6,473 nucleotides of DNA from F1-60-MAGs149 sp032119475. Its GTDB lineage: Bacteria > Actinomycetota > Thermoleophilia > Gaiellales > F1-60-MAGs149. The DNA lies in the NCBI GenBank assembly GCA_032119475.1, contig JAUMCA010000116.1:1-6473 (forward strand). Reading direction: 5' to 3'. How positions within the stretch are numbered: position 1 is the stretch's first letter; every line of letters starts with the position of its first letter. The notes under the pieces are model-generated. The model made no database searches, had not been told where the DNA came from, and saw nothing but the letters and a program-made list of their open reading frames with translations. The position numbers and the translations under genes were made by a program. Below are positions 5,228-6,473 of the stretch, in pieces.

Positions 5228-6072
5228 TCGACGCTCACCGGACTCGCGTGGAGCTCGTCGGCGAGCGCCAGCAGCGCGTTCGGCAGGGCCGCGTCGATCG
5301 GGTAGCCGGCCGCTGGCACGCGCAGCACCCGGCCGTCGGCGATCGCGGGCACGGCCGCGAGCTCGGCGATCCCGCGCAGGGCCGTGAGCGCGCTGCCGCC
5401 CGGCTGCACGGAGACCCAGGCCTCGACGTCGAGGGCGCTGACCGTGACCGGATCGAGCACCCCGCCGACGCCGACGACGTTCACGCCGCCGGCTGAGTCC
5501 ACGGCCAGCCCCACCGGCGTGGCCGCGCCCAGCGTGGTCGGCCCCGGCCCCTCGATGAGGGTGCGCACGGTGCCGCGGCTCGCGACCCGCTCGGCGAGCG
5601 TCGCCATCCCGCGCGCCACGCCATCGGCGATGCGCGCGGCGGCGCCACCGCGCCCGACGGCCACCCCGAGTTGCACGATCGCCGTGGGGGCGTCGCCGAG
5701 CGGCTCCGCGCCGTAGCGGTAGATCGGCGCGTCGGTCGCGGCGTCGAGGCGCTCCACGAGCAGCGGGTCGGCGTCGAGTCCGACGACCACCAGGCCCGTC
5801 CGCGGATCGCCTGCCGCGGCGACGGCCGTGGCCGACGTGGCCGGCACGGTCGCCGCGTCCAGCCCGACGTCCCGCAGGATCGCGGTGGCACCGTCGTCGA
5901 GCGACACGATCCGGACCGGCGCGGAGGGCACGGTGATCTCCGTGCCGGCGGCGTCGACGGCCCGGGCGGGGAACGCCGCCGCGCCGCGCTCGTCCTTGAC
6001 CCCGCACCCCGTCAGCACCATCGCGAGCGTCAGGGCGATGACGGAGAGGGCCGCATGACGCACGGTCCGCAT
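5224..6072 (-). CDS. Lipoprotein substrate-binding protein, BtuF/FecB class (PBP2-type, PF01497)
   Basis: A 282-residue exported lipoprotein. Residues 1-23 form a lipoprotein signal: basic MRTVRH, a hydrophobic core, and the lipobox LTGC with C23 as the lipidated cysteine. The mature part follows the class III binding-protein pattern: VDAAGTEITVPSAPVRIVSL (39-58), the usual family opening; YRYGAEPLGDAPTAIVQLG (118-136) leading into a long connecting helix (about 140-165); ALDVEAWVSVQP (213-224), in place of the usual 'E-x-L-x-x-x-x-P-D' step; and ELAAVPAIADGRVLRVPA (237-254). The family captures iron-siderophore, heme or cobalamin for an ABC importer; the ligand cannot be told. No permease or ATPase gene is adjacent, although these usually are. 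The ATG at 6072 is preferred over one at 6147 because it places the signal peptide at the N-terminus. It overlaps the CPBP start by 4 nt. Confidence 0.88.
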   Translation of the reverse strand: MRTVRHAALSVIALTLAMVLTGCGVKDERGAAAFPARAVDAAGTEITVPSAPVRIVSLDDGATAILRDVGLDAATVPATSATAVAAAGDPRTGLVVVGLDADPLLVERLDAATDAPIYRYGAEPLGDAPTAIVQLGVAVGRGGAAARIADGVARGMATLAERVASRGTVRTLIEGPGPTTLGAATPVGLAVDSAGGVNVVGVGGVLDPVTVSALDVEAWVSVQPGGSALTALRGIAELAAVPAIADGRVLRVPAAGYPIDAALPNALLALADELHASPVSVE

Positions 6073-6076
6073 GGTA

Positions 6077-6089
6077 CCCACGACGTGGG
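6077..6089. repeat. Inverted repeat CCCAC-GAC-GTGGG next to the lipoprotein gene start
   Basis: Perfect 5-bp arms with a 3-nt centre, only 4 nt upstream of the ATG at 6072. On the minus-strand mRNA it would fold over the ribosome-binding region (GTGGG), so it could hamper initiation; as DNA it could be an operator. Function is inference. Confidence 0.3.
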
Positions 6090-6097
6090 GGAGGACA

Positions 6098-6118
6098 GGA
6101 TTCCGGGTCGGCGAATCC
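6098..6118. repeat. Inverted repeat GGATTC-N9-GAATCC in the divergent spacer
   Basis: Perfect 6-bp arms separated by 9 nt, a layout that would suit a dimeric regulator. The arms are less GC-rich than their surroundings, which makes chance somewhat less likely. It lies 25 nt upstream of the lipoprotein start. No known operator consensus is recognised. Confidence 0.3.
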
Positions 6119-6166
6119 GCAGGTCGACATGGTCCGCCCGCAGACATCGGTGATCCGGCGCGCCGT

Positions 6167-6180
6167 CGCCGAAGTCGGCG
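6167..6180. repeat. Inverted repeat CGCCGA-AG-TCGGCG upstream of the penicillin-binding protein promoter
   Basis: Perfect 6-bp arms with a 2-nt centre, ending 13 nt before the TAGCGT hexamer and so covering the place where a -35 box would be expected. GGCGCGCC, an 8-bp palindrome, lies just upstream at 6157-6164. A repressor or activator site is possible; GC-rich chance pairing is the alternative. Confidence 0.3.
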
Positions 6181-6193
6181 CGAGAACCGCTGG

Positions 6194-6199
6194 TAGCGT
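6194..6199 (+). promoter_or_regulatory. -10-like box TAGCGT upstream of the penicillin-binding protein
   Basis: TAGCGT fits TANNNT and ends 7 nt before a GTG at 6207, matching the spacing seen before the BFN gene. A start near 6206 would give the penicillin-binding protein a leader of about 38 nt. No -35 consensus is seen. Confidence 0.4.
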
Positions 6200-6206
6200 G
6201 CGAACC

Positions 6207-6220
6207 GTGACCCGTGTCAC
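6207..6220. repeat. Inverted repeat GTGAC-CCGT-GTCAC at the predicted transcript start
   Basis: Perfect 5-bp arms with a 4-nt centre, beginning where transcription from TAGCGT would start. It could be an operator just downstream of the promoter or a hairpin at the 5' end of the mRNA. Confidence 0.3.
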
Positions 6221-6251
6221 CGCATTCCGGGGGGTTCCGCGCCATGCCTGA
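6207..6251 (+). CDS. Possible 14-codon leaderless upstream frame overlapping the penicillin-binding protein start
   Basis: GTG at 6207 opens a frame of 14 codons (MTRVTAFRGVPRHA) closed by TGA at 6249-6251, after the ATG of the next gene at 6244. The GTG stands exactly 7 nt after TAGCGT, so the transcript could begin on it. Ribosomes ending there would be placed over the downstream start, allowing coupling. The peptide has no recognisable features. A frame this short can be chance; only the promoter spacing and stop/start overlap speak for it. Confidence 0.2.
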   Translation: MTRVTAFRGVPRHA

Positions 6252-6473
6252 CGGCATCGGCCATGGTCCCTCGCGCCGTCGGCGCACGCGCCGGCAGCGA
6301 CGCACGACGGGACGTCGCAGCGCGTTCGCCAGCGTGTTCGTCGCGCTGGCCGTGGCCACGGCGCTGCTCGGAGCGCTGCTCCTGTTCGGCGCCGCGCGCT
6401 ACATGGACGAGCTGCCGAACCTCGACGCGATCAAGGCGCGGGAGATCGCCTCGAACAGCACGGTCTTCGACGG
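6244..6473 (+). CDS. Class A penicillin-binding protein (transglycosylase/transpeptidase), N-terminal part
   Basis: The first 76 codons are visible; the frame runs off the right edge. The N-terminus is a short cytoplasmic tail with a dense basic cluster (Arg-rich, residues 11-25), then a single membrane anchor (about 27-51), then YMDELPNLDAIKAREIASNSTVFDG (53-77, the last codon incomplete). That last stretch is the usual lead-in of class A enzymes, just before the glycosyltransferase domain (compare 'LP-x-L-x-x-L ... S-x-x-Y/F-D-x-x-G'). Such enzymes polymerise and cross-link peptidoglycan outside the membrane. Neither catalytic domain is in the window. The ATG is preceded by a G-run at 6229-6234; an in-frame GTG at 6214 is possible but has no ribosome-binding site. 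It is divergent from the lipoprotein gene. Confidence 0.72.
   Translation, partial: MPDGIGHGPSRRRRTRRQRRTTGRRSAFASVFVALAVATALLGALLLFGAARYMDELPNLDAIKAREIASNSTVFD

Noticed and set aside
6073..6147. A longer lipoprotein start at the ATG ending at 6147
   Set aside because: It would bury the signal peptide and lipobox behind 25 extra residues. The ATG at 6072 gives a standard lipoprotein N-terminus.
6073..6206. Cobalamin riboswitch upstream of the BtuF/FecB-class lipoprotein
   Set aside because: The spacer is short and I see no B12-box-like conserved sequence on the minus strand.
5228..6220. Upstream extension of the CPBP frame through the lipoprotein gene
   Set aside because: The added part is an Arg/Gly-rich out-of-frame reading of the lipoprotein gene. 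The CPBP protein starts naturally at 5227 with an ATGA overlap.

Overview
This is a dense, very GC-rich bacterial chromosomal window. The coding sequence has strong G/C third positions, GTG starts, and several gene starts with no Shine-Dalgarno but a -10-like hexamer about 7 nt upstream. It opens with rsmG-parA-parB, the order usually found beside the chromosomal replication origin. The composition, the apparent leaderless starts and the gene content fit a high-GC actinobacterium, perhaps of the Thermoleophilia/Solirubrobacter type. That lineage call is inference only.

Plus strand, 1-2341: the C-terminal part of rsmG (16S rRNA m7G methyltransferase), then parA and parB, which overlap by 8 nt and form the chromosome segregation pair. 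An 8-bp hairpin begins right after the parB stop. A 124-nt spacer follows, then a complete tRNA-Ile(GAU) with no encoded CCA.

Plus strand, 2342-4163: a stand-alone FabF-type beta-ketoacyl-ACP synthase with an intact Cys-His-His triad, then a bifunctional-nuclease-domain (DUF151/BFN) protein. The second gene looks leaderless (TAGACT, 7 nt, ATG).

Minus strand, 6072-4164, transcribed right to left: a lipoprotein substrate-binding protein of the metal-chelate/cobalamin (BtuF/FecB) class, a CPBP-family membrane protease joined to it by an ATGA overlap, and a short AroQ-type chorismate mutase with its own Shine-Dalgarno and -10-like box. The chorismate mutase converges on the BFN gene with zero spacing. 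The two stop codons form TGATCA at the centre of a palindrome.

Plus strand, 6073-6473: a divergent control region of about 170 nt with several inverted repeats, then the start of a class A penicillin-binding protein (basic tail plus one membrane anchor) that runs off the window. A 14-codon upstream frame may overlap its start.

Most of the window is ordinary housekeeping sequence. I did not find a clear new defence, mobile or biosynthetic system. The points worth a second look are the stop-stop palindrome, the leaderless starts, the coupled binding-protein/CPBP pair without a transporter, the orphan ketosynthase, and the upstream frame before the penicillin-binding protein.
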